Assembly: GCA_016709845.1 (NCBI GenBank)
Contig: JADJMA010000004.1
Coordinates: 1 to 64,000 of the forward strand
Length of the DNA: 64,000 bases
Reading direction: 5' to 3'
Source of the DNA: Flammeovirgaceae bacterium
GTDB lineage: Bacteria > Bacteroidota > Bacteroidia > Cytophagales > Cyclobacteriaceae
Below are positions 9,124 through 18,500 of the stretch, in pieces. The notes beneath the pieces were generated by a model. It saw only the letters and a list, made by a program, of their open reading frames with translations, searched no databases and was not told where the DNA came from. The first letter of the stretch is position 1. Every line of letters starts with the position of its first letter. The position numbers were made by a program, and so were the translations under genes.

Positions 9124-10683
9124 ATGCATACTATTGATGATCTGAATGTCAGGCTACTTTCCGAATTAAAGGAAATTGCCGAAGGGCTTGGTGTTAAAAA
9201 CGCTAAAAAGCTTGCGAAACAAGATCTGGTTTATAAAATCCTGGATCAGCAAGCAATTGCGGGTGACGGTGCCGCACCTGCCCCCACCAAAGCATCCCCT
9301 ACGGAAACCGATCGTAAAATGCGGCCTCGCAGACGCGAAAATGCAGCCCCTGAAGCTGCTCCCAAAGCACAGGAAAAAGAACTTTCCAGCGAAGAGATAT
9401 TACAAAGCATAGATGCTATTGAAATTGATCAAAACATTGCCCGGTTTGATGATGCCAACGGATCAACCCCTCCTGCAGTAACAGAAATTCAGCGCAAAGA
9501 ATCGCGCGAGGACAGGCAACACAATCAATCCAATCAGCAGCCCCGCAAAGAAAATCTTATTCGCGATTTTGATGGCTTGGTTTCTAATGAAGGTGTTTTG
9601 GAGATTATGCAAGATGGCTACGGCTTTCTCCGGTCATCGGATTATAACTATCTGGCAAGTCCGGATGATATTTATGTATCGCCATCTCAAATTAAATTAT
9701 TTGGTTTAAAAACAGGAGATACCGTGAAGGGGCAAATCCGACCACCGAAAGAGGGTGAAAAATATTTTGCTCTTCTAAAAGTGGATAGCATTAACGGTAA
9801 AACAACTGAAGAAATTCGCGACCGGGTTGCTTTCGAGTATCTAACTCCGCTTTTTCCTGAACAGAAATTGAAACTTAGTACTACGCCCGATAATATGTCA
9901 ACCCGCATTCTAGATCTCTTCGCACCTATCGGAAAAGGTCAACGAGGAATGATTGTGGCGCAGCCCAAAACAGGTAAAACAGTTTTATTGAAAAATATCG
10001 CCAACGCGATTGCTGAAAATCATCCAGAAGTTTATCTGATTGTTTTATTAATTGATGAACGTCCGGAAGAAGTTACTGACATGGCACGCAGTGTGAAAGC
10101 CGAAGTTGTTGCCTCTACTTTTGATGAACAGGCAGACCGTCATGTTAAAGTAGCTAGTATTGTTCTTGAAAAAGCTAAACGCATGACCGAGTGCGGTCAC
10201 GATGTAGTGATTCTTCTCGATTCCATTACTCGTTTAGCGCGGGCTTACAACACGGTGGTTCCCTCCTCTGGCAAAATACTTTCGGGTGGTGTTGATGCGA
10301 ATGCTTTGCACAAGCCGAAACGGTTTTTTGGTGCAGCCCGCAAAATTGAAAATGGCGGTTCACTCACCATTATCGCTACTGCATTAATTGATACGGGATC
10401 AAAGATGGATGAAGTAATCTTTGAGGAGTTTAAAGGAACGGGTAATATGGAATTGCAATTGGATCGCAAACTTTCTAACAGAAGAATGTATCCAGCTATT
10501 GATGTTCCCGCTTCAGGCACCAGACGCGAAGATCTGCTGATGAGGGAAGATGAGTTACAGCGAGTATGGATTCTTCGTAAGTTCATGGCCGATATGAACT
10601 CTATTGAAGCGATGGAATTTTTACAAAGTAAAATGAAGGGTACTCGCAATAATGAGGAGTTCTTAAGTTCTATGAACGGGTAA
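9124..10683 (+). CDS. rho: Transcription termination factor Rho
   Basis: 519 residues, an RNA-dependent hexameric ATPase that terminates transcription. The N-terminal Rho_N helix bundle (LLSELKEIAEGLGVKNAKKL) is followed by a basic, Gln/Asn/Arg-rich linker (about 60-150). The cold-shock-like RNA-binding domain has GYGFLRSSDYNY and DDIYVSPSQIKLFGLK. The ATPase has Walker A PKTGKTVLLK, then VLLIDERPEEVTD, Walker B VVILLDSITRLARAYN and the Q/R loops LSGGVDANALHKPKRFFGAAR. It is intact with no frameshift. The linker insert is typical of Bacteroidota Rho. Confidence 0.97.
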   Translation: MHTIDDLNVRLLSELKEIAEGLGVKNAKKLAKQDLVYKILDQQAIAGDGAAPAPTKASPTETDRKMRPRRRENAAPEAAPKAQEKELSSEEILQSIDAIEIDQNIARFDDANGSTPPAVTEIQRKESREDRQHNQSNQQPRKENLIRDFDGLVSNEGVLEIMQDGYGFLRSSDYNYLASPDDIYVSPSQIKLFGLKTGDTVKGQIRPPKEGEKYFALLKVDSINGKTTEEIRDRVAFEYLTPLFPEQKLKLSTTPDNMSTRILDLFAPIGKGQRGMIVAQPKTGKTVLLKNIANAIAENHPEVYLIVLLIDERPEEVTDMARSVKAEVVASTFDEQADRHVKVASIVLEKAKRMTECGHDVVILLDSITRLARAYNTVVPSSGKILSGGVDANALHKPKRFFGAARKIENGGSLTIIATALIDTGSKMDEVIFEEFKGTGNMELQLDRKLSNRRMYPAIDVPASGTRREDLLMREDELQRVWILRKFMADMNSIEAMEFLQSKMKGTRNNEEFLSSMNG

Positions 10684-10708
10684 TTTTTTTAATTGCACAA
10701 GAGATCCA

Positions 10709-10740
10709 TTAGCCAATGAAATTCGTTGGCTAATTTTTTT
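10709..10740 (+). terminator. Terminator shared by rho and the convergent helicase gene
   Basis: An 8-bp perfect stem TTAGCCAA / TTGGCTAA (10709-10716 and 10726-10733) is followed by a T run (10734-10740), 26 bp after the rho stop. The TAG stop of the opposite-strand helicase gene (10730-10732) lies inside the right arm. Confidence 0.75.
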
Positions 10741-11989
10741 TCTCATGTTTCTTTTCATGAAACGCTCCTTTAAACTCGGGATCTTCATAGCGCTTCTGTC
10801 TGTCAATTTCTCGCGCCATTAGCTGGGCTTCGGCATACGGTGTTTCCGCCACCTCAATAGTTGGGGGCAATTCCTTTACAGTTATTTTCTCACGGATAAT
10901 TTTTTCAATCTTATCAATGTGGTACCGCTCTGCTTCCGTAGCTAATGTAATGGCTTTGCCCTCCTGAAATGCTCTACCTGTTCTGCCTGTGCGATGTACA
11001 TAGTCCTCATACATAATAGGCACATCAAAGTTAATTACGTGGGTTACATTGGTTACATCAATTCCGCGCGAGGCCACATCGGTAGAAACAAGAATCCGCA
11101 ACTTCCCTTCTTTAAAATCATTCATCGCGTTGATGCGCGTGTTTTGGCCTTTATTAGAATGAATTACCTTAACCGGTCCAAGATGCTTTCTGTCTAAGTA
11201 TTTATAAATGTTGTTCGCAACATCTTTTGTGCGGGTAAAAATCATTACCCGGCTAAACTCAGCATTCGTATTCAGAAGATGCTCCAGGAAATTTATTTTG
11301 GTAGCTCCATTAGGGATATAATATAATTCCTGAACCACTTGTGTAGCCACCGTGGCAGGAGGAGTAATTTCCACGCGCACACTAAAATCCAGGAACTCGT
11401 TAGCCAATCGTTCTACCTTTTCAGGAAAAGTGGCTGAGAACAAAACGTTTTGTCGCTTTGATGGAATTACTTCAAAAATTCTGCGGAGTTGTGGCATAAA
11501 GCCCATGTCCATCATGCGATCGGCCTCATCCAACACCAGTGTTTTTATTTGTTTGGTCACCAATTCATTTCGTGAATACAGTTCCAGAAAACGACCTGGA
11601 GTAGCAATTAATAAATCGGTACCAGCTTGAATTTTTTCGATTTGTGCTTTGGCACCAACACCACCATAAATATTAACAATCCGTAAATCGGTATACTTAG
11701 CCAAGGCGGCTGCCTGTGTCGCTACCTGAGCTACTAATTCTTTAGTAGGCACAAGAATAAGTGCCCGCACATCATTGCCTTGTGCGTAACGAATCTTCAT
11801 CAGCAAGGGCAACATATAAGCCGCTGTCTTCCCCGTGCCCGTTTGCGCAATCCCGATCACATGCTGACCCCCTAAAACTAATGGGATACATTTTTGTTGA
11901 ATCTCCGTTGGAGATTCAAATCCAGCATCTGCAATGGCATCAAACAATTGCTTGTTTAACTTAAAATCATTCCACGAAATAGGGCTCAA
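10730..11989 (-). CDS. DEAD-box RNA helicase (RhlE-like)
   Basis: 419 residues, intact. The Q motif region (WNDFKLNKQLFDAIADAGFE and PTEIQQKCIP) is followed by motif I AQTGTGKT, Ia PTKELV, motif II DEAD in LVLDEADRMMDMGF, motif III SAT, motif V STDVASRGID and motif VI HRTGRTGR. After the RecA-like cores there is only a short basic tail (KKHEKKN). Likely unwinds structured RNA in ribosome assembly or cold adaptation. RhlE or CshA-like subtype cannot be separated by eye. Confidence 0.93.
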   Translation of the reverse strand: MSPISWNDFKLNKQLFDAIADAGFESPTEIQQKCIPLVLGGQHVIGIAQTGTGKTAAYMLPLLMKIRYAQGNDVRALILVPTKELVAQVATQAAALAKYTDLRIVNIYGGVGAKAQIEKIQAGTDLLIATPGRFLELYSRNELVTKQIKTLVLDEADRMMDMGFMPQLRRIFEVIPSKRQNVLFSATFPEKVERLANEFLDFSVRVEITPPATVATQVVQELYYIPNGATKINFLEHLLNTNAEFSRVMIFTRTKDVANNIYKYLDRKHLGPVKVIHSNKGQNTRINAMNDFKEGKLRILVSTDVASRGIDVTNVTHVINFDVPIMYEDYVHRTGRTGRAFQEGKAITLATEAERYHIDKIEKIIREKITVKELPPTIEVAETPYAEAQLMAREIDRQKRYEDPEFKGAFHEKKHEKKN

Positions 11990-12021
11990 GATTCTTTATC
12001 TTTACGTAATTAAGCAAGGTA

Positions 12022-13358
12022 ATGAACTCTACGTTAATCACGAACGCTCAACTTGTAAACGAAGGAAAAGTCTTTGAAGGTGATGTACTGATTCGCGAAA
12101 ACCGAATTGAAAAAATTAGCTCCACCATCACCGCTAGTCCAGCAGATAAAGTTGTTGATGCAAAAGGTTTCTTTTTATTACCCGGTGCCATTGATGATCA
12201 GGTGCACTTCCGCGAGCCCGGACTCACGCACAAAGCAACTATCTATTCTGAATCCCGAGCCGCGGTGGCGGGTGGTGTTACCAGTTTTATGGAAATGCCA
12301 AACACGGTACCGCCCGTTTTTACACAATCCCTGTTAGAAGACAAGTATCAAATTGCCGCGCGTACTTCGTTAGGTAATTATTCTTTCTTTATGGGTGCTT
12401 CCAATGACAACCTTGAGGACGTGTTGAAAACAGATCTCAGTAAAGTGTGTGGGTTAAAAATCTTCATGGGATCTTCTACTGGCAATTTGTTAGTGAATGA
12501 TGAAAGAACTCTGGAAGGTTTCTTTTCAAGGTTTCCATCTCTGATTGCAACCCATTGTGAGGATGAGGCCACTATACTCAAAAACATGGCTGAGTTTAAA
12601 GAGCGATATGGCGAAAATATGCTGGTGAAGTATCACCCATTAATTCGGAGTGAAGAAGCTTGTTACAAGTCTTCCTCATTCGCAGTTGGGTTAGCCAAAA
12701 AGTTTGGAACCAGGCTTCATATACTTCACATCTCAACAGCTAAAGAGACGAGCCTATTTGATAATACACTTCCTTTAGAAAAGAAAAAATAACAGCCGAG
12801 GCTTGTATCCATCATCTTTGGTTTAATGACTCAGACTATGACAGACTTGGGATGCTGATTAAGTGGAATCCTGCTATTAAAACAATAAATGACCAACAAG
12901 AAATATTTCGGGCACTTCTTGATGATCGTATAGATGTAATCGCCACAGATCATGCTCCACATACACGTGAGGAAAAGAACAATGGATATTTTCAAGCACC
13001 CTCTGGCGGGCCCTTGATACAACATAGTTTGGTAGCCATGCTGGAATTCTATCATGCAAAGAAAATTTCTATCGAGAAGATCGTTCAAAAAATGGCGCAT
13101 AATCCCGCCATTCTTTTCCAAATTAAGGATCGTGGATTTATCCGTGAAGGGTATTTTGCCGATCTGGTATTGGTTGATCCGGCTAAGCCCTGGCAAGTTG
13201 AAAAATCTAATATCCTGGCAAAATGTGGTTGGTCTCCGTTCGAAGGAAATACATTTAAATCATCCGTGATAAAAACATGGGTTTCGGGCCATTTAGCTTA
13301 CGCTGATGAAAAATTCAACGAAAATAAGATGGGCGAACGGCTTACCTTCTCCCGTTAA
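12022..13358 (+). CDS. pyrC: Dihydroorotase, frameshifted
   Basis: Closes the pyrimidine ring (carbamoyl-aspartate to dihydroorotate). About 445 codons. Zinc ligands are seen in DDQVHFREPG (HxH variant), the lysine region GLKIFMGSSTGN, THCEDE, LHILHISTAKE and the aspartate in IDVIATDHAPH. The C-terminal beta domain ends GERLTFSR. A frameshift near 12785, inside an A-rich run, splits the two ORFs; the second frame resumes ITAEACIHHLWFN without loss. Divergent from the helicase gene with 32 bp between the starts. Confidence 0.93.
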
Positions 13359-13363
13359 GGCAA

Positions 13364-13387
13364 GAAAAAACCCCGCATGAGCGGGGC
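13364..13387 (-). terminator. Terminator of tRNA-His
   Basis: On the minus strand a GC-rich stem (GCCCCGC-TCAT-GCGGGG, 13371-13387) runs into six T residues (13365-13370), just after the tRNA 3' end. It may also stop pyrC transcripts arriving from the other side. Confidence 0.8.
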
Positions 13388-13393
13388 TATTTG

Positions 13394-13468
13394 GGTGAAT
13401 GACGGGGCTCGAACCCGCGACCTCCAGAATCACAATCTAGCATTCTAACCAACTGAACTACATCCACC
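13394..13468 (-). tRNA. tRNA-His (anticodon GTG)
   Basis: 75 nt on the minus strand. The acceptor stem GTGGATG pairs with CATTCAC. The extra 5' G (G-1) at 13468 pairs with C73, as expected only of tRNA-His. The anticodon loop is TTGTGAT with GTG, and the T arm carries GGTTCGAGCC. No CCA is encoded. It stands alone with its own promoter and terminator. Confidence 0.96.
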
Positions 13469-13480
13469 ATTTAAGGTCTG

Positions 13481-13512
13481 CAAAGGTAGCTTAGCCATTT
13501 CAAATTACAAAA
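13481..13512 (-). promoter_or_regulatory. Promoter of tRNA-His
   Basis: On the minus strand TTTTTG ending at 13508, 19 nt, then TACCTTTG (13481-13488) matches the Bacteroidota promoter consensus. It lies 12 bp upstream of the tRNA 5' end, where a start site would be expected. Confidence 0.65.
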
Positions 13513-13669
13513 ATGAATTTGGCAAGATCCAAAAACCTCAAATAATGAGGCACGGGTAGGCGCAGCATTATTATCAGAAATCATCCTAATGATTAGTAAT
13601 CAAACTTCCCTGTAAATGAAAAACCATGCAAAGCATGGATCAAATTTATTTTTTTGATAAGTTTAATAG

Positions 13670-13918
13670 ATGATTTCCTGGAATAGTCTTAAACCATTAC
13701 CCCTACAAAAAAAAGTAAGCGCCTTGTATGAGCACGCCAATTTTGTAATGGCAATTCGTTACTATAATTATAAAATCAATTTATACCTACTGGGCACCGA
13801 TTATGTAGAGGTCTTTGTCAATCATAAGTACTCCTCTATCGATAGGATTGATTTGCTTGATACGCAGCATTCGCGTATGAAGTTTTATTCCGACCAGATA
13901 AAGTTGCCTTCGTTTTAA
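13670..13918 (+). CDS. Small conserved-looking protein of unknown function
   Basis: 82 residues beginning MISWNSLKPLPLQKKVSALY, with an aromatic, Tyr-rich centre (AIRYYNYKINLYLLG) and no signal peptide or helix long enough to span a membrane. No family recognised. It resembles small one-domain cytosolic Bacteroidota proteins. The 200 bp before it (13469-13669) contain the tRNA promoter and a hairpin CCATGC-AAA-GCATGG at 13624-13638 followed by a T-rich stretch, which may be a terminator or leader structure. Confidence 0.6.
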   Translation: MISWNSLKPLPLQKKVSALYEHANFVMAIRYYNYKINLYLLGTDYVEVFVNHKYSSIDRIDLLDTQHSRMKFYSDQIKLPSF

Positions 13919-13930
13919 AATTACAATTAG

Positions 13931-13973
13931 CAAAAAAGCGAGAGGCTGAATCTTTTCGAATCAGCCTCTCGCT
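13931..13973 (-). terminator. Terminator of the zinc-ribbon membrane protein gene
   Basis: A 13-bp perfect stem (13937-13949 with 13961-13973, arm AGCGAGAGGCTGA) is followed on the minus strand by TTTTTTG. It lies 24 bp beyond the stop of the minus-strand gene at 13997 and may act in both directions. Confidence 0.85.
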
Positions 13974-13996
13974 TACTAATTAAGTCTTAGTTCGTG

Positions 13997-14754
13997 TTAA
14001 GCAGGTGCCGTAGTAGATGCCTCCTCGGTCTTAGCTTGTTGCCTCAAAACCACAATTTTTCTGGCTTTGTAACCACAATAGCCACACAGGTAGTGCTTCA
14101 TCAATTCACCCTCCTCATCAGCTGTTGGGGCCTTGATAATTTCCTCCCGAGCAACCTTAAATGTTTGATAGTTACACTCCGGACATTGAATAGCATGAAG
14201 ATGGCCGGCATATTTTTCTATCTGCTTATATCCGGTCTCCTCATCTAACCATACATCGTAATCTACTGAAAACACATTCTCTTCAGCAATCATCCCTTCA
14301 TCCAGGTGTGCATCTTCTTCCTCTTCACTCAACAACTTCATTGGCTTACCTGTTTTGGGCGAAGTTCTTGGCTTGTAGCGAAGTACCTTCAACCTTCTTT
14401 CTATGAAGAATGGGTAGTAGAATTTAAGCAGGTTTTGGAAAATCATAGCTACCAAAATGGCAAACATGGTAGTGGTAAAAATCCGAACGAAAATCCAAAG
14501 TGTTGTTAATTCAACTATGGCGGAATTGACATAAAAACATCCTCCCAAAATCAAAATAATAGAGGCTATCCACAACGTGGTAATTTCATACCTATTGATG
14601 AAATCATACTTATTCTTGCTCCCTGCCGTTGACGTTAACTTCACAAAATAACCGATAGCAACCAAAAGACCAATTGCCCAGCAAGCCAATGCCAGGTTTA
14701 GCGCCAGGTTGTTCCATGCGTCATACTTGTGTGATCTATTTCTTCTAATTCCAT
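13997..14754 (-). CDS. Integral membrane protein with C-terminal zinc ribbon, frameshifted near the start
   Basis: About 250 residues. The likely start is ATG at 14752-14754 (MELEEIDHT), with a frameshift near 14730 into KYDAWNNLALNLAL. Four hydrophobic segments follow (starting ACWAIGLLVAIGYF, TTLWIASIILILGG, LWIFVRIFTTTMFAILVAMI). A charged, acidic cytosolic part contains LLSEEEEDAHLDE. The C-terminal domain has two Cys pairs, CPEC and CGYCGY, about 45 residues apart, fitting a zinc ribbon. No function is recognised; it looks like a Bacteroidota-specific membrane protein. The intergenic stretch 14755-15031 holds no further gene. Confidence 0.65.
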
Positions 14755-15031
14755 GTGCGTATAGATTTTATGGGTTTATTCAATGGATTGAGTATAGGTA
14801 AACTGTGCTAAACTAAAATTATTCCTAGTTTCCAAATATATACAATTAAGCAACAATTTAAGATGCTTTAGCGCAATTTTCAAAACCATGAAATTGTAGT
14901 GAATCTCCCGAGGGGTAGGATCATGGACACAAGTAGGCTAGTAATTTCTTTCAATCTTGCTTTAATATGACTCTATCTGTCTGGTTATCAGCATTTTTTG
15001 GTTATGTCCAATTAACCATTTACGGTAGGAC

Positions 15032-16942
15032 TTAGACCTTCGATACTGCTACTAACATTGTTTCTACAGCTCGCATGATACCGTCTACGTCAAATCCGCA
15101 CTCTTTATGAAGTTCAGTTTGTTCACCATGCTCAACAATTCTATCAGGAATTCCGAGCCTCATCACCTCGGCCTGATAATTATTATCGGCCATAAACTCT
15201 AGGATAGCACTGCCCACTCCGCCCTGAACACATCCATCTTCTAACGTAATGATTCGCTTAAACGAAGCGAATACTTTATGTAATAAATCTTCATCAAGGG
15301 GTTTGGCAAAACGAAGATCGTAATGGGCCGGATGAATATCCTTTTCGACAAGTCTAACGCAAGCATCTACCACATAATTTCCAATATGGCCGATACTAAG
15401 AATCGCAATATCTTCTCCCTCTTTAATTATTCGACCTTTACCAATTTCAATTTTTTCAAATGGCGTGCGCCACTCAGTCATTACCCCTTGCCCACGTGGA
15501 TATCGGATTGAAAAAGCCTGACCCTTTCTTGGTAGTTGGGCCGTGTACATCAGGTTACGAAGCTCTTGTTCATTCATAGGCGCAGACACGATCATATTAG
15601 GGATGCACCTGAAAAAGGCAAGATCATAGGCCCCATGATGGGTTGGTCCATCTGCCCCTGCAAAACCCGCCCGATCTAAGCAAAAATTTACCGGCAGATT
15701 TTGAATACATACATCATGTATCACCTGATCGTACGCTCTTTGAATGAAAGAACTGTATGTTACAGAAAGGGACAAGACCTTGTGTGGCCAATCCTGCAGA
15801 AAAGGTTACCGCATGTTGTTCTGCTATGCCCACGTCAATAGCCCGGTTGGGCATCTCTTTCATCATAATATTCATGGATGAACCCGATGGCATTGCTGGT
15901 GTGATGCCCATGATCTTATCATTGGCACGGGCCAATTCAACGAGTGTATGCCCAAATACATCCTGATATTTTGGAGGTTGTGGCATGTCGTGAACTTTCT
16001 TATGAATTTCTCCAGAGATTTTATCAAACGTACCTGGTGCGTGCCAGGTAGTTGCATTTCCTTTCTCTGCCGGGCCATACCCCTTTCCTTTTACGGTAAC
16101 ACAATGCAAAATTTTTGGTCCCTTGATTTCCTTGAGGTCCTGCATTATAGCTACTAAATGATCACATCGTCCATCAACAGGCCCAAAGTATCCAAGTTGA
16201 GGATTCAAATAAATTACTTGACTTAGTAAGGTAGCCTTAATTCCATTCTCTATTTTGAAACAATCTTTGAGCATTCTTACCAAAGTGTGAAAGCTTACCC
16301 AATAAATTCCACATCGTCCTTAAGCCTATTGTAAGTTTTAGATGTCGTTATATCAGTTAGATAATCCTTTAATGCTCCTACGTTGGGATCGATAGACATG
16401 CAATTATCATTGAGGATAATTAGCAAATTTGTATCGGAAACACCGGCATGATTTAGTGCCTCGAAAGCCATGCCGCCTGTAAGGGCACCATCGCCAATTA
16501 CAGCAATATGTTGCTTTTGATCTAGCCCTAAATATTTGGAAGCCACTGCCATGCCCAGCCCAGCTGATACTGAGGTGGATGAATGGCCTACTCCGAAGGC
16601 ATCATACTCGCTTTCGGTGCGCTTCGGAAATCCCGAAATCCCCCTATACATTCTGTTGGTATAGAACTCATCTCTTCTGCCAGTAAGAATTTTATGACCA
16701 TACGCCTGATGGCCAACATCCCACACTAATTGATCTGTGGGAGTATTGAAGACATAGTGGAGGGCCACGGTTAATTCAACAACCCCAAGGCTTGCACCAA
16801 AATGCCCCCCATAAACAGAAACATTGTCAATAATAAAATTACGTAACTCCTCACACAGCTGAACAAGCTGCACCTGATCCAGTTTCTTTAAATCCTGAGG
16901 GCTGTCGATTTTAGAGAGCAATTTTCCGGGTGAAATAAGCAT
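15032..16942 (-). CDS. dxs: 1-deoxy-D-xylulose-5-phosphate synthase, frameshifted
   Basis: First step of the MEP isoprenoid pathway (pyruvate plus glyceraldehyde-3-phosphate, thiamine diphosphate dependent). About 637 codons. The N-terminal domain has HFGASLGVVELTVALHYVF and the ThDP motif GDGALTGGMAFEALNHAG ending at NDN. The central domain has VDVGIAEQHAVTFSAGLA-type residues (AIDVGIAEQHAVTFSAGLA) and DRAGFAGADGPTHHG. The C-terminal transketolase domain has DGCVQGGVGSAI and ends VETMLVAVSKV. Frameshifts lie near 16290 and 15770; all motifs are present otherwise, so the enzyme is surely intact in the cell. Confidence 0.95.
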
Positions 16943-17123
16943 TGCGGCTTTTAAATTTTGGTTGAGATATTATCCTAAACAAGTTCCAAGGGGTAACTGT
17001 TTAAAAATGTCTCCAACTCAAAAGTAAGAAATTTGACTGGGTTACACAGCCTGCGATTTTCACCAAAAATTAAGTCCAGAAATCATCAATTCCTGAGTAT
17101 TTTTGCTCCCTTATAAATTGAAA

Positions 17124-17885
17124 ATGCAACAACAACCATTTGAAATAAAGCTGCCCCTTTTCGAAGGCCCTTTTGATCTGCTTCTCTTCTTTATTGAGCG
17201 TGATGAATTAGAAATCAACGATATTCCTATTTCAAAGATTACTAACGATTTTCTGGAATACATCCGCAGCCTTGAAACCCTCAATGTAGAGGTGGCTAGT
17301 GAATTTATATTGGTGGCTGCTACGCTTATGCGGATTAAATCCAAAATGCTGTTACCGAGGCCACAATTGGACGAGCAGGGCAACGAGATTGATCCTCGTG
17401 AAGAACTAGTGAAACATTTACTTGAGTACAAAAAATACAAATCTGTGGTGGACCAGTTCCATAAGATGGAAGAAACCGAATTACTCAAGGAAAAGCGTGG
17501 AAATCTGATGAAAGAACTCCGGGCGCTTGCCGAGAGCACCAACGTAGAGGCAGAACTGCAGGATGTTGACCTTTTCAAACTTCTGACAGTATTCGAAAAA
17601 GTATTGAAACGAGCTGAGGAAGAGAAAAACAGACCTGTGCACCAGGTCATTCAATATCCATACACCATAGAAGGCCAAAAAGAATACATTCTGAATGAAA
17701 TAACTGTAAAACCGAGGGTAGCCTTCACTGAACTTTTTGAAAAAGCACCCACACGAATTTCTCTCATATTTAATTTTCTTGCCATTCTGGAAATGCTCGC
17801 TAACGGGTTATTAAGTATTCAGGTAGGTGATGGATATAATAATTTTTGGGTGATGCGGCCTGAGGCGGTGCCTTCTGTTAACTGA
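17124..17885 (+). CDS. scpA: Segregation and condensation protein A
   Basis: 253 residues from ATG 17124 (MQQQPFEIKLPLFEGPFDLL); an in-frame ATG at 17103 would add seven residues and is less likely. The kleisin N-terminal helix LLLFFIERDELEINDIPI and the helix ATLMRIKSKMLLPRP are hallmark ScpA segments. The C-terminal winged helix includes LIFNFLAILEMLANG. It bridges SMC heads for chromosome segregation. scpB is not adjacent. A -7 like TATTTTTG at 17098-17105 lies just upstream but lacks a clear -33 element. Confidence 0.93.
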   Translation: MQQQPFEIKLPLFEGPFDLLLFFIERDELEINDIPISKITNDFLEYIRSLETLNVEVASEFILVAATLMRIKSKMLLPRPQLDEQGNEIDPREELVKHLLEYKKYKSVVDQFHKMEETELLKEKRGNLMKELRALAESTNVEAELQDVDLFKLLTVFEKVLKRAEEEKNRPVHQVIQYPYTIEGQKEYILNEITVKPRVAFTELFEKAPTRISLIFNFLAILEMLANGLLSIQVGDGYNNFWVMRPEAVPSVN

Positions 17886-17894
17886 TTTAATTAA

Positions 17895-18439
17895 TTACAT
17901 CCGCCACTTGAACGACTTGTCGTCAATGGCGCGCATGGTACATAAGATTCCATTCAAATGATCGTACTCGTGCTGAAGCAACTCAGCCATGTCATCCTTC
18001 ATTTTCCATTCGTGGCTTTGCCAGGCTTCATCCTTATAAGATACAATTAGCTCCTTGTGTCTTTTTACTTTCACAAGTAAATTCGGAAAGCACATACAGT
18101 CGTCCCAAACTTCAAATGTTCCTTCACTCAGGAAGGTAAACTGGGGATTAATAAAAACCACAGGCTTATCAATGTTCATATAAATCAGTCGTTTCCTATT
18201 CCCCAATTGGGGAGCCGCAATGGCACGACCAAAATGATATTTAGCTCATCTCTTCCATCTACATTGTAAATCGGCACCCACGCTGGTACCTCCGGTAATT
18301 CGGGTTCAAGAATAGGCTCAGAAACGGCATACAAGCGTGGGTCACCCAGCAAGAGAAGATCCTTCAAGTCTTCTCTCAATAGTTTGAATCTACACTTACA
18401 CCCATAAAAGATATTGCCAGTAAAAATCAAGAACCCCAA
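17895..18439 (-). CDS. def: Peptide deformylase, divergent motifs, frameshifted
   Basis: Removes the formyl group from nascent N-terminal Met. The three family motifs are visible but unusual: motif 1 reads GRAIAAPQLGN (normally GxGLAAxQ), motif 2 DDCMCFPNLLV (normally EGCLS), motif 3 QHEYDHLNGIL (HExxH, normal). GDPRLYAVSEP near the N-terminus is typical. The metal ligands Cys plus two His are kept. Frameshifts near 18200-18290 split it. The N-terminus is uncertain: the open frame starts at 18439, but a shorter TTG start near 18379 (LREDLKDLLLLGDPRL) fits the family better. It ends 9 bp from scpA, convergent. Confidence 0.8.
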
Positions 18440-18500
18440 ATGGATTGCTTAGCATAACCGGCTGCAACAAAGAAAGACAGTTAGCTAAAGGATCATTGCT

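Noticed and set aside
10245..10649. A 134-codon frame antisense to rho
   Set aside because: Lies wholly inside the intact rho gene and has no domain or start signal.
9124..10683. Insert in Rho as evidence of a prion-like or novel domain
   Set aside because: Gln/Asn-rich linkers between Rho_N and the RNA-binding domain are common in Bacteroidota Rho.
14833..14860. CAAATATA as promoter for the zinc-ribbon membrane gene
   Set aside because: The -7 element is present, but no TTG at the right spacing; left out as a feature.
17111..17650. A 179-codon open frame antisense to scpA
   Set aside because: Ser/Arg-rich translation typical of the complement of a well-coded gene; scpA has clear family motifs.
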